Below the pieces are notes generated by a model. The model had not been told where the DNA came from. It searched no databases and worked only from the letters and a program-made list of their open reading frames with translations. This document shows, piece after piece, positions 25,133 to 34,218 of a stretch of DNA of 64,000 nt (position 1 is its first letter; the number at the start of each line of letters is the position of its first letter). The DNA comes from Pseudomonas lactis. GTDB lineage: Bacteria > Pseudomonadota > Gammaproteobacteria > Pseudomonadales > Pseudomonadaceae. The stretch is taken from assembly GCF_001439845.1 (NCBI RefSeq), contig NZ_JYLO01000013.1:1-64000 (forward strand). Direction: 5' to 3'. A program made the position numbers and the translations under genes.

Positions 25133-25737
25133 AGCGCCGTGAGCAGGGCTTCACATTGCTGGAAGTGCTCGTGGTGCTCAGCTTGCTGTCGGTGTTGTTA
25201 CTGCTGGTGAGCGCAGCGTTGCTGGGGGCCAATCGGGCGGTGGCCAAGGCTCAGGCCTACACCGCCAGCCTGGATGAAATGCGCGCCGCCCAACAGTTTT
25301 TGCGCACCTCGATCAGCGAGGCGCTGCCGTTAAAACTCACTGACGACGACAGCCAGGCCGAGGGTTTCTTGATCGGCACGCCGGAGCGGCTGCAGTTTGT
25401 GGCGACCTTGCCCGCTGTATTGGGCGGGGGTATCCAGCGCTTTACCCTGCAACGGGTCGGGCAGGACCTACAGGTGGCTTTTTCACAGAGGGCATCGCAG
25501 GCCAACACGCAACGCGATGAGCCGCAGGTGCTTTTGCATAACGTCCAGGCCCTGCAGTTCAGTTATCGCGGTATATCGCCACTGGGCCAGCCCACCGACT
25601 GGTTGAGCCCGTGGCCCTGGCCCCGACGCCTGCCCACAGCGGTGCGCATCGACGCCGCCGTCAACGGGCCGGTGCCGTGGGTCACCCAGGTGGTTGCGCT
25701 GCGCCTGAACCTGTCCAGCGCGAGCAGCGAAGAATGA
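25129..25737 (+). CDS. gspJ: Minor pseudopilin GspJ
   Basis: A 202-residue pseudopilin with leader MKRREQG and FTLLEVLVVLSLLSVLLLLV. The larger globular domain and its position upstream of the gspK-type gene identify GspJ. The start is GTG, overlapping the gspI stop. GspJ joins the I-J-K tip complex that contacts the secretin gate or the substrate. Confidence 0.85.
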   Translation: MKRREQGFTLLEVLVVLSLLSVLLLLVSAALLGANRAVAKAQAYTASLDEMRAAQQFLRTSISEALPLKLTDDDSQAEGFLIGTPERLQFVATLPAVLGGGIQRFTLQRVGQDLQVAFSQRASQANTQRDEPQVLLHNVQALQFSYRGISPLGQPTDWLSPWPWPRRLPTAVRIDAAVNGPVPWVTQVVALRLNLSSASSEE

Positions 25738-26435
25738 AGCGCCAACGCGGTGCGGCCCTGCTGCTGGTGCTGTGGGTGCTGGCCCTGCTCAGCGTATTGC
25801 TGGGGGGCCTGGCCGGGTGGGTGCAACTGCAAAGTCGCCAGGCGCTATGGCTGCGCCAGCACACCCAGACACTGTTGGCCGCCCAGGCCGGTATCGTTCA
25901 GGTCATGGCGCAAGGGCAGTGGGTGGCGGACGGGCGTTCTATTGCGCTGACCTTCGACGACGCCCGCTTGCAGGTCAGTGTGCGCAGTGAGCGCGGCAAG
26001 CTGTACCTGGTCAACGCCGCTCTCCAAGACGTCACGCACCTGGCCCTGGCCTGCGGCGCTACAGCGGCCCAGGCCCAGCAGTTGGCCAAAGCCCTTGAGA
26101 CTCGCCGCCGTCAGGGCCTGGCGCCGTTTCGGGTGCTGGAGGAGGTGCGTCAACTCCCCGGTATGACCCAGGCGCTCTACAGCCAATTGCTGCCGCAAAT
26201 CACTTTGTGGAGCGACCTCGACCGGCCCGCTCCTGCATTCGCCAGCCCCCTGATGCGCAAGGCGTTGAACCTGCCACGCCAGGACGCCGAGGGCGTCGAC
26301 CCCGGCCAGGTCGTGGAAATCGACAGCCGCGCCGAGCGCCCCGGCGGCTATCAGGCACGCCTGCGACTCACCCTTTTATTGAGCCCTGCGGAGGACAGCG
26401 CACAGCCCTACCGGGTGGTGCGGTGGCAAGAATGA
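25734..26435 (+). CDS. gspK: Pseudopilus tip protein GspK
   Basis: A 233-residue protein starting MKRQRGAALLLVLWVLALLS. It has the +5 Glu-less N-terminus (GAALLLVLW) typical of GspK in place of FTLLE. The body contains LYLVNAALQDVTHLA and the helical RRQGLAPFRVLEEVRQLPGM segment corresponding to the SAM-like domains of GspK. It is shorter than typical GspK (about 300 or more residues), so part of the inserted alpha domain is missing. ATG overlaps the gspJ stop. Confidence 0.85.
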   Translation: MKRQRGAALLLVLWVLALLSVLLGGLAGWVQLQSRQALWLRQHTQTLLAAQAGIVQVMAQGQWVADGRSIALTFDDARLQVSVRSERGKLYLVNAALQDVTHLALACGATAAQAQQLAKALETRRRQGLAPFRVLEEVRQLPGMTQALYSQLLPQITLWSDLDRPAPAFASPLMRKALNLPRQDAEGVDPGQVVEIDSRAERPGGYQARLRLTLLLSPAEDSAQPYRVVRWQE

Positions 26436-27424
26436 TTCAACTCGAACCGATTGCCCGCTATTGGCGCGCCAGCCTGCTGCAACAAGGCTGGCGCTTGTGG
26501 CTCACGGAGTTACGCGGCTGTGTGCCGAAGTGGCTGGCGTTCCAGGAGCCGCCTGAGCAGGTTCACCACTGGCCGCTGACGGCGCCGGTGGTGCCAGGCA
26601 ATGCGCGCCAGGTGCTGATGCTTGCCCCCGACGCCGTGTTGCAGCAAAGCGTGCAACTGCCTCTGGCCGCTGCACGCAACCTCATGGAAGTGGTTGGCTA
26701 TGAACTGGACCGCTACACCCCGTTTGACGCCGAGCAGCTCTACTTCGTCGCCCGTCAGGAGCGGCGCACACCCAGCCACCTGGAGGTGAGGGTGGTGGCG
26801 ATCCTGCGCGAGCGCCTGGACCAGATTCTCACCGACTGCGCCGCCCTCGGCCTGTACCCGCACCGCGTGGATGTGGCGGGCTTAGGCATTGATCTGCTGC
26901 CGGCGCCGTTGCGCCCGCGTTCGCGTCCTGCCGGCAAGCAATTGCAGCGCAGCCTGCCGTGGTTGTGCGGCGCGTTGCTGATCGCGGCGATGCTGTTGTG
27001 GCTCAACGACCGCCAGCGGGTACTCGACACCATGCGCGCCACTGTCCAACAGCAAAAAGCTGAGGTCGCCCAGGTGCACGCCCTGCGCCAGCAACTGCTC
27101 AATACCCGTGGTGCGGCACAGTACCTGTCCCAGCGCAAACGGGCGCAACCACCCCTGGCTGCGCTGCTAAATGACTTGACCAGTTGCCTGCCCGCCGATA
27201 CCTGGCTCGACCAATTGGACGTCAAGGACGGCGAAGTGAGTTTTTCCGGCCAGAGCGCCAAGGCCAGTGGCCTGATCAGCCGCATCAAAGGCTGCCAGCG
27301 CTTGGACAACGCACAATTCGAAGGGGTGATCCAACCCGACGCACGCACCGGCAAAGACCAGTTTGCCTTGCGTGCCCACTTACGCCAGGAGGCCGCCGAT
27401 GCGCCGACCCCTCACACCCCGTGA
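26432..27424 (+). CDS. gspL: T2SS assembly platform protein GspL
   Basis: A 330-residue protein with a cytoplasmic actin-like part (LAPDAVLQQSVQLPLAAARN, GYELDRYTPFDAEQLYF), one membrane helix at about 170-190 (LPWLCGALLIAAMLLWLN) and a periplasmic PilN-like ferredoxin fold (PLAALLNDLTSCLPADTWLD). It links GspE to GspM. ATG 26432 overlaps the gspK stop; an earlier in-frame start within gspK is rejected. Confidence 0.88.
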   Translation: MIQLEPIARYWRASLLQQGWRLWLTELRGCVPKWLAFQEPPEQVHHWPLTAPVVPGNARQVLMLAPDAVLQQSVQLPLAAARNLMEVVGYELDRYTPFDAEQLYFVARQERRTPSHLEVRVVAILRERLDQILTDCAALGLYPHRVDVAGLGIDLLPAPLRPRSRPAGKQLQRSLPWLCGALLIAAMLLWLNDRQRVLDTMRATVQQQKAEVAQVHALRQQLLNTRGAAQYLSQRKRAQPPLAALLNDLTSCLPADTWLDQLDVKDGEVSFSGQSAKASGLISRIKGCQRLDNAQFEGVIQPDARTGKDQFALRAHLRQEAADAPTPHTP

Positions 27425-28001
27425 ACGCCGCGGCGCCGCCTTGTTGACCCTGGCGTTGGTGCTCGGCGCGGCCTATTGGCTGTTGATCGACAGCTGGTTC
27501 GCCGGGCCGCTGCGGGCCATGGGTGAGCAGGCCGAACAGTTGCGTGAACAGCAGCAGCGCTATGCCAGCGTCATACGCCAGGGCGATGCCTTGCGCGAAC
27601 AGCTGGCGCAGGCACAGCAAGACCCGGCCAGCAGCGCCAGCCTGTTGCCGGGCGACGACCCGGACGTGGTCGCCGCCGACCTGATGCAGCGTCTGGCCGA
27701 CCTGATCAACAGCCACGCCAACCTCGGCGGCGGCTGCAACCTGACCCAGCGCAAGCCGATCACGCCTGAACAGGACGACAGCGAGCCCTATCGTCAGGTC
27801 AAGGTCAGCCTCACGCTCAATTGCGCCATCGAACCGCTGACCGCGATCCTGCATGGGCTGGAATATCAGCCGCCTTTTCTGTTCGTCGATGAGCTGCATA
27901 TTCGTCGCGACAAACAGGCGCCGGCCAATGGCGGGGCAGGCAAGCTGGCGGTGCAACTGCTGGTGCGCGGCTACCTGCAACCGGCGCGGGTGGCACCATG
28001 A
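27399..28001 (+). CDS. gspM: T2SS protein GspM
   Basis: A 200-residue bitopic protein. A short basic N-terminus is followed by one membrane helix (GAALLTLALVLGAAYWLLID), a coiled coil (about 40-80, AEQLREQQQRYASVIRQGD) and a periplasmic ferredoxin-like domain. It forms a dimer with GspL. ATG 27399 is preceded by AGGAGG and overlaps the 3' end of gspL. The stop overlaps the next start. Confidence 0.85.
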   Translation: MRRPLTPRERRGAALLTLALVLGAAYWLLIDSWFAGPLRAMGEQAEQLREQQQRYASVIRQGDALREQLAQAQQDPASSASLLPGDDPDVVAADLMQRLADLINSHANLGGGCNLTQRKPITPEQDDSEPYRQVKVSLTLNCAIEPLTAILHGLEYQPPFLFVDELHIRRDKQAPANGGAGKLAVQLLVRGYLQPARVAP

Positions 28002-28498
28002 TCGGCCCATTGCGTCCTCTGGAATGGGGCTGGCTCGGCGTGGCCGCGCTTTTGGGGCTGTTGATGGCGATGATCCTCAGCAGCATCGGCGATGCCCCCC
28101 GGTGGTTACCCGATGCACCGGTGCATGCGCCGCCCTCGTTCCAGGTGCAGGCCGCTCCCACGCCGGCGTTGCAAGACCTTGCCAGCACCTGGCAAGCGCC
28201 ACTGTTCAGCCCGGATCGCCGCCCGGACCGGGAGGTGGGTAAAACCCAGGTGGCGAGCCTGGCCAACCTGACCCTCAGCGGCATCATGATCACCGGCAAC
28301 CTGCAAATGGCCATGCTCAAGCAAGCCGGTGGCCCAACGCTCACGGTGCGCTTGGGCCAAGCGTTGCCCAACGGTTGGCGCCTGGAACACCTGACCCCGC
28401 AATACGCCCGTTTTGCCCTGGGCGGGCGCACCCAAACCCTGAGCCTCTACGGTAAGCGGCTACCCCTGATCTCACATCCCCGCGAGTCTCTCCCTTGA
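27998..28498 (+). CDS. GspC/GspN-like T2SS linker protein (HxcP-like)
   Basis: A 166-residue protein with one N-terminal membrane helix (GWLGVAALLGLLMAMILSSI) and a periplasmic part that includes FSPDRRPDREV and LTLSGIMITGNLQMAMLKQ, resembling the homology-region domain of GspC that binds the secretin. No PDZ or coiled-coil C-terminus follows, so it is a short form like HxcP. Its place just before the secretin gene supports the linker role. GspN is the alternative name. Confidence 0.75.
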   Translation: MIGPLRPLEWGWLGVAALLGLLMAMILSSIGDAPRWLPDAPVHAPPSFQVQAAPTPALQDLASTWQAPLFSPDRRPDREVGKTQVASLANLTLSGIMITGNLQMAMLKQAGGPTLTVRLGQALPNGWRLEHLTPQYARFALGGRTQTLSLYGKRLPLISHPRESLP

Positions 28499-30630
28499 TC
28501 GATATGCGCACTTCGCTGTTTTGCCTGGCTACCGCCGTCTCCCTGGGCGGCTGTGGCTCTTTGCCCGACACCCCCGACCCGGACGACGACCTGCTGCACG
28601 AGGCCCTGCAGGGCACCGGCGCACAACGCCCGCCGCTTCAGACGCCTGTGGCTCAAAGCCCTCCACCTGCCACCCAGGCCCCGCCACAGCGCCAGTTGAT
28701 TCGCGGCAATCAAGCGTTTGTGCGCCAGCCCAAGGCGCCTGTAAACGTGCCGGAGCAGGGCGGCGACATCGTGTTCAACTTCGCCGGCCAGCCCATCGAG
28801 GCCGTGATCAACAGCGTGATGGGCGACTTGCTGCACGAGAACTACAGCATCGCCGAGGGCGTGAAGGGCACTGTCAGCTTCTCCACCTCCAAACCCGTGG
28901 ACAAACAGCAAGCGCTGTCGATTCTCGAAACCCTGCTGTCCTGGACCGACAACGCCATGATCAAACAGGGCAACCGCTATGTGATCCTGCCGGCCAACCA
29001 AGCAGTGGCGGGCAAGCTGGTGCCGCAGATGCGCGTGGCGCAACCGGCCAGCGGCCTCTCGGCACGTCTGTTTTCACTGCGCTATATCTCGGCCACCGAG
29101 ATGCAGAAACTGCTCAAGCCCTTCGCCCGTGAAAACGCTTTTTTGTTGGTGGACCCGGCGCGCAATGTGCTGAGCCTGGCCGGCACGCCTGAAGAACTGG
29201 CCAACTACCAGGACACGATCGACACCTTCGATGTGGACTGGCTCAAGGGTATGTCGGTGGCGGTGTTTGGCCTGCAACGCGCCTCGGTAGCCGAGCTGAT
29301 GCCCGAGCTGCAAGCCATGTTCGGCACGGACAGTGGCACACCCCTGGCCGGCATGCTGCGGTTCTTGCCGGTGGAGCGCACCAACTCGGTGGTGGCGATT
29401 TCTTCCCAGCCCCAGTACCTCAGCGAAGTGGGCGACTGGATCCGCACCATCGACGAGGGCGGCGGCAACGAGCCGCAGATGTATGTGTACGACGTGCGCA
29501 ATATGAAGGCCGCCGACCTCGCAAAGTACCTGCGGCAAATCTACGGCAATGGCGCGATCAAGGATGACGCCCCGGCGAAGGTAGCGCCGGGGTTGCGTAC
29601 CACCACCTTGTCCTCGTCCACCAGCGCCGGTTTGCAGGCCAACGCCCCGGTGCCAGCAGCCGAAGAACCTGAATCCGAGCCTGCCGAAAGCACCCAGGCG
29701 CCGCCCACCAGCGACCTCGAAGCGGGCACGCGCATCACCGCGCAAAAGAGCAGCAACCAACTGCTGGTACGCACCCGCCCGGCGCAGTGGAAAGAGATCG
29801 AAGCGGCGATCAAACGCCTCGACAACCCACCGCTGCAAGTGCAGATCGAGACCCGCATCCTGGAGGTCAAGCTCACCGGCGAACTGGACCTGGGCGTTCA
29901 GTGGTACCTGGGCCGCCTGGCCGGCAATTCCACCAGCACCACGGTGGCCAACGCCTCCGGCAGCCAAGGCGCCTTGGGCGGTGGCGGGGCAGGACTGGGG
30001 GCGGCGGACTCGTTGTTCTACTCCTTCGTCAGCTCTAACCTGCAAGTGGCCTTGCACGCCCTGGAAACCAAAGGCCGCACCCAGGTGCTGTCGGCGCCAT
30101 CGCTGGTGGTGATGAACAACCAGCCGGCGCAGATCCAGGTGGGGGACAACATTCCCATCAGCCAGACCACCGTTAATACCGGAGACGCCGACACCACCTT
30201 GAGCAGTGTCGAATATGTGCAGACGGGGGTGATTCTGGATGTGGTACCGCGCATCAATCCGGGTGGGCTGGTGTACATGGATATCCAGCAACAGGTCAGT
30301 GATGCCCAGAACCCGACAGGTAACAGTGAGACGCCGGTGAACCCGCGCATCTCCACACGCTCGGTGTCCACCCAGGTAGCGGTGCAGAGTGGCCAGACGG
30401 TGTTGCTGGGCGGGTTGATCAAGCAGGACAACGCTGAGAGTGTCAGCGCCGTGCCTTACCTGGGGAAGATTCCGGGGTTGCGCTGGTTGTTTGGCAATAC
30501 CGGCAGGTCCAAGGACCGCACGGAGCTGATTGTGCTGATTACGCCGAGGGTGATTACCAGCAGCAGTCAGGCGCGGCAGGTGACGGATGATTATCGCCAG
30601 CAGATGCAGCTGTTGCGACCGGCTCAATGA
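28495..30630 (+). CDS. gspD: T2SS outer-membrane liposecretin GspD (HxcQ-like)
   Basis: A 711-residue secretin. A lipoprotein signal (CLATAVSLGGC) ends in a lipobox with Gly at +2, so it should be lipidated and self-pilot to the outer membrane, as known for HxcQ. N-domains follow (DIVFNFAGQPIEAVINSVMG, VFGLQRASVAELMPELQAMF), a Pro/Ser-rich linker at about 370-410, and the secretin core (LEVKLTGELDLGVQWYLG, VPRINPGGLVYMDIQQQVSD, GQTVLLGGLIKQDN, VPYLGKIPGLRWLFG, ELIVLITPRVI). A pilotin-binding S domain is absent. TTG 28495 couples to the previous stop; ATG 28504 is equally plausible. Confidence 0.93.
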   Translation: MIDMRTSLFCLATAVSLGGCGSLPDTPDPDDDLLHEALQGTGAQRPPLQTPVAQSPPPATQAPPQRQLIRGNQAFVRQPKAPVNVPEQGGDIVFNFAGQPIEAVINSVMGDLLHENYSIAEGVKGTVSFSTSKPVDKQQALSILETLLSWTDNAMIKQGNRYVILPANQAVAGKLVPQMRVAQPASGLSARLFSLRYISATEMQKLLKPFARENAFLLVDPARNVLSLAGTPEELANYQDTIDTFDVDWLKGMSVAVFGLQRASVAELMPELQAMFGTDSGTPLAGMLRFLPVERTNSVVAISSQPQYLSEVGDWIRTIDEGGGNEPQMYVYDVRNMKAADLAKYLRQIYGNGAIKDDAPAKVAPGLRTTTLSSSTSAGLQANAPVPAAEEPESEPAESTQAPPTSDLEAGTRITAQKSSNQLLVRTRPAQWKEIEAAIKRLDNPPLQVQIETRILEVKLTGELDLGVQWYLGRLAGNSTSTTVANASGSQGALGGGGAGLGAADSLFYSFVSSNLQVALHALETKGRTQVLSAPSLVVMNNQPAQIQVGDNIPISQTTVNTGDADTTLSSVEYVQTGVILDVVPRINPGGLVYMDIQQQVSDAQNPTGNSETPVNPRISTRSVSTQVAVQSGQTVLLGGLIKQDNAESVSAVPYLGKIPGLRWLFGNTGRSKDRTELIVLITPRVITSSSQARQVTDDYRQQMQLLRPAQ

Positions 30631-30705
30631 GCCTGGCTGCACCGAGTACCGATGTGGGAGGGGGGCTCGCTCTCGATGGTGGCCTGACACCCCGCGATCA
30701 AAAAT

Positions 30706-31040
30706 GTGGGAGCTGGCTTGCCTGCGATGACGGCCTGCCAGCCGACGCCTATCTACCTGACACTCCGCAATCAAACTGTGGGAGCTGGCTTGCCTGCGAT
30801 GACGGCCTGCCAGCCGACGCCTATCTACCTGACACTCCGCAATCAAACTGTGGGAGCTGGCTTGCCTGCGATGACGGCCTGCCAGCCGGCACCTATCAAC
30901 CTGACACCCCGGAATCAAAAATGTGGGAGCTGGCTTGCCTGCGATGACGGCCTGCCAGCCGACGCCTATCTACCTGACACTCCGCAATCAAACTGTGGGC
31001 TTGCTCGCGAAGGCGGCCTAACAGGCGACGCAGTTATACC
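30706..31040 (+). repeat. Tandem array of 72/73-bp REP-containing units
   Basis: Four units begin at 30706, 30778, 30850 and 30923, with a diverged fifth at 30995. Each starts GTGGGAGCTGGCTTGCCTGC, a common fluorescens-group REP sequence, followed by GATGACGGCCTGCCAGCC and a unique-looking tail. Unit lengths are 72, 72, 73 and 72. Because 72 is a multiple of three, the array gives false open frames with 24-residue repeats. There is no ribosome-binding site and the composition is non-protein-like, so I regard it as non-coding. Confidence 0.85.
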
Positions 31041-31440
31041 GGGTACATATCCATTCCTGCGGTAACGGCTACTTAGGGTTCCGCCCTGACGGCGGCTCAC
31101 TTTGCAAAAGCGGCAAAGTAAGCAAAACGCTCTTGCCCCACCACTCGGCACCTCGCCTAGGCTCGGTGTGCCCGAACACAGTCTTGAATCCGTGTGCCGC
31201 CGCCACGCGCCATCCATGGCGCGGGGCGGCAAACCCGGCGTCCTGCCGGGTTACCCACGAATTCAAGCCTGCGTTCGGCCAGCGTGGTTTAACGGGGCGC
31301 CTGAGATCAAGATCACAAGCAGATCAAGATCAAGAGCGGCTCGCTTCGCATCGTAGTTACCGTTGCGATGGGGGCGTGTCGGTAAATGCATTTTGGCTGG
31401 CTCACTATCATCGGGAGCACGCCCCTCCCACATTTTGAGC
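31041..31440 (+). repeat. Long dispersed Pseudomonas-type intergenic repeat
   Basis: This stretch contains GGTTCCGCCCTGACGGCGGC, CTCACTTTGCAAAAGCGGCA, CTCTTGCCCCACCACTCGGC and CGTTCGGCCAGCGTGGTTTA. These words recur in many Pseudomonas genomes as a dispersed intergenic element (recognised from memory). Open frames on both strands are inconsistent with coding. It joins directly to the tandem array on the left. Confidence 0.5.
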
Positions 31441-31805
31441 GTTCTGCACGCTTAGATTAAAAATCATTTTTATGAATAATTATTTTTACAAATAATGAAA
31501 GTAGAGAATATTAGCTTATGCCCAAATAGCATTATATTTTTAAAATCCATTCCGTTATGTTTGATCCCAACAGCCTACCCCTGACCTCGGATGGTACCCA
31601 GCGTGATTCAGATTCTGCGCGCCTGACCGGGTAATCCTCCCGCCGCCGCAGAGTCGTTGGACGGGAGCTCAACGTATGTTGCCACTTCAACCCCCTCGCT
31701 TGTCCCACACCTAGCCCAAGCCGCATCGCCCCTTTGATTACCGGCCACACCGCGCCAGGCGCGTGTCTGCCCGACTTTGCGATTTGGAAAAAGCTGGGAA
31801 TGGAT
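31441..31805 (+). promoter_or_regulatory. Leader of the second TonB-receptor operon
   Basis: About 365 bases without a gene. The part 31450-31560 is strikingly AT-rich (runs of TTTTTA, AATAATTATTTTTAC, ATTATATTTTTAAAAT), unlike the neighbours, and probably contains the promoter and regulator sites of the downstream operon. I see no convincing Fur box or riboswitch. Confidence 0.4.
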
Positions 31806-34199
31806 ATGAAGCACATTCTGCAACCTACTGCTGCCCTGACCCTGTCGCTGTTCGCCGCAGCTTCGCAGGCCCAGGATGACAGCACTTTGTCTACGGTCGT
31901 TGTGACCGGCAACCGTGGCGCCGAGCAGCGCACGGTTACTAGCAGCCCGGTGCCGATTGACGTGGTCAGCGCCCAGCAATTGCAAAACACCGGCAAGCCC
32001 GGGTTGATGGAGGCGTTGAGCGCGGTGATTCCGTCGCTGACCCTGCCGGAAAAAACCGGTTGGGACGCCAGCGGCATTGCCCGGGCACCGAACCTGCGGG
32101 GCTTGAGCGCCGCCGAAGTGTTGGTGCTGGTCAACGGCAAGCGCCGCCACACCAGCGCTACCCTGAATATCAACGGCATCAACACCGGCGCGGCGCCGGC
32201 TGATCTGGACCTGATCCCCATCAGCGCCATCGACCATGTCGAAGTGCTGCGCGATGGGGCGGCTGCCCAATACGGGTCTGACGCCATCGCAGGGGTGATC
32301 AACGTGATCCTCAAGGCCGACACCCGCGGTACCTCGGTGACCAACGCCGGCCTTGGCTACGACGGCAAGAAACAGACCGTGCAGCAAAGCCTCAACAAGG
32401 GCTTCGAAATCGGCAATGGCGGCATCGTGCAACTGGCCCTGGATGCGCGCAGCCAGAACGATGACAACAAGGCCAGCGCCAACGGCTACACCTATGAGCA
32501 AGCCTATGGCCTGGCGGGCAAGTCCACCTATGGCGGCTACGGCACGCCCAAGACCAACCTGCTGACCCTGGGCTATAACGCCGAGTTGCCGATCGACGAC
32601 AGCCTCAGCCTCTACTCCTTTACCACCTACTCGCGACGCAAGGCCGAGCAGGGGCAGAACTTCCGCTTGCCGACCATCACCAACACCATCACCACCGGGC
32701 CCAATGGTTACCCGGCCGGGTACACTCCGACCTGGTACATCGACGAGGACGACTTCCAGGCGGCGTTCGGTGGCAAGGGCACTGTGGGCGAGTGGGACTG
32801 GGACTTGTCTACCACCTACGGGCGCAACGAAGCGGAGCAGGGCACCACCCACAACCAGAACCCTTCCCTGGGCCAAGCCACGCCGAACAGCTTCACCTCC
32901 GGCACCTGGATTTCCACCGAGCTGACCACCAACTTGGACTTCAAGCGTGGCTTCGACATCGGTCTGCAAAAGCCCTTGGACCTGTCCTACGGCTTCGAGC
33001 ATCGGCGCGACACCTACGAGGTGCAAGCCGGCGATTACGCGTCCTATGCCAATGGCGGTTACTGCGTGGCGCCGGGTAACTGCGCATCGTCCGGGGCGCA
33101 GGTCACCAATGGTATTTCACCGGACGAAGAAAGCAGCGCCTCGCGCAACAGCCTGGCCGGTTATGTGGACGTGGGTTTCAACCCCTTGCCTAACTGGTAC
33201 GTCGGCACGGCGGTGCGTTATGAGCATTACAACGAGGGCGTGGGCGCTACCCGCAGCGGCAAGCTGACCACCCGCTACGACTTCACCCCGCAGTTCGCGG
33301 TGCGCGCCACGGTGAGCAATGGCTTTCGTGCGCCGTCCCTGGCCAACAGCCTGTTCAGTGCGCGCTCCACCACCTATGGCGTCGTCGATGGGGTGTATCA
33401 GTCGATCAACTATGGCGTGCTCCCCGTGGGTTCGGCGGCGGCCCAGGCACTAGGCGCGCAGGAGCTCAAGCCCGAGCGTTCTACCAACTTCAGCCTCGGT
33501 TTCACGCTCACACCCACCGACCGCCTGAGCTTCACCGCCGATGCCTACGTGATCAACCTGCGTGACCGCATCACCCTAACCGGCACCTTACTGGGCCCTG
33601 AGGTCACCCAGGTATTGCAGAACAACGGTATCAACTCCACCTCTGGCGGCCAGTACTTTATCAACGGAGCCGACACTCGCACCAAAGGCCTGGACCTGGT
33701 CAGCAGCTATAACCAGGACCTGGGCGCGTTCGGCGCGCTGAAGTGGACCGCCGCGTTCAACTGGAACCAGACCAAAATCCTCAACTACAAGGAATCTACC
33801 GACATCCTCGGTACCTCCTACGACCTGATGGACCGCCAGGCGCGCAACCTGATCACCGGCGTGCAACCCAACACCAAGCTGATCCTGGGCGGTGACTGGC
33901 GCATCGAGCGCTTCAATCTCAACCTGGCCCTGACCCGCTACGGCTCGTACAAGGAAGTGAACTCATCGGCCAATCGTGATCTGGACCGGGTCTACAACGC
34001 CCGCTGGATCACCGACCTCGACCTTGGCTACAGCCTCACCAAAGACCTGAACATCGCCATCGGCGCCAAGAACCTGTTCGACCTCTATCCCAAGAAACAA
34101 GGGGTGCCGAGCAGCACCATGGTTGCCAGCTACGGCACCTATTCGCCCTACGGTTTTACCGGCGGGTATTACTACACCCGGCTGACTTACGCCTTCTGA
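31806..34199 (+). CDS. TonB-dependent outer-membrane receptor
   Basis: A 797-residue receptor. The signal peptide MKHILQPTAALTLSLFAAAS-QAQ is followed by a TonB box (STLSTVVVTGNR). The plug (to about 170) contains ARAPNLRGLSAAEVLVLVNG and VEVLRDGAAAQYGSDAIAGV, and a barrel ends in YYYTRLTYAF with terminal Phe. ATG 31806 (or 31800, two codons upstream) is chosen for its signal peptide and the GGGA upstream. It leads an operon with an ABC transporter, flavin oxidase and RidA (gap to permease 19 bp). The imported ligand is therefore probably an amine or amino-acid derivative rather than a ferric siderophore. That is inference from context. Confidence 0.9.
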   Translation: MKHILQPTAALTLSLFAAASQAQDDSTLSTVVVTGNRGAEQRTVTSSPVPIDVVSAQQLQNTGKPGLMEALSAVIPSLTLPEKTGWDASGIARAPNLRGLSAAEVLVLVNGKRRHTSATLNINGINTGAAPADLDLIPISAIDHVEVLRDGAAAQYGSDAIAGVINVILKADTRGTSVTNAGLGYDGKKQTVQQSLNKGFEIGNGGIVQLALDARSQNDDNKASANGYTYEQAYGLAGKSTYGGYGTPKTNLLTLGYNAELPIDDSLSLYSFTTYSRRKAEQGQNFRLPTITNTITTGPNGYPAGYTPTWYIDEDDFQAAFGGKGTVGEWDWDLSTTYGRNEAEQGTTHNQNPSLGQATPNSFTSGTWISTELTTNLDFKRGFDIGLQKPLDLSYGFEHRRDTYEVQAGDYASYANGGYCVAPGNCASSGAQVTNGISPDEESSASRNSLAGYVDVGFNPLPNWYVGTAVRYEHYNEGVGATRSGKLTTRYDFTPQFAVRATVSNGFRAPSLANSLFSARSTTYGVVDGVYQSINYGVLPVGSAAAQALGAQELKPERSTNFSLGFTLTPTDRLSFTADAYVINLRDRITLTGTLLGPEVTQVLQNNGINSTSGGQYFINGADTRTKGLDLVSSYNQDLGAFGALKWTAAFNWNQTKILNYKESTDILGTSYDLMDRQARNLITGVQPNTKLILGGDWRIERFNLNLALTRYGSYKEVNSSANRDLDRVYNARWITDLDLGYSLTKDLNIAIGAKNLFDLYPKKQGVPSSTMVASYGTYSPYGFTGGYYYTRLTYAF

Positions 34200-34218
34200 G
34201 GCCTGCGAGGAAAAGAAC

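Noticed and set aside
29074..30918. Long minus-strand open frame opposite gspD
   Set aside because: Antisense shadow of the secretin gene and of the tandem repeats; rich in His, Arg and Gly without domain signatures.
30627..31065. Open frames encoding a 24-residue repeat (CGSWLACDDGLP...) on the plus strand
   Set aside because: They are generated by the 72-bp REP-containing tandem array, have no ribosome-binding site, appear in more than one frame, and match a dispersed non-coding repeat.
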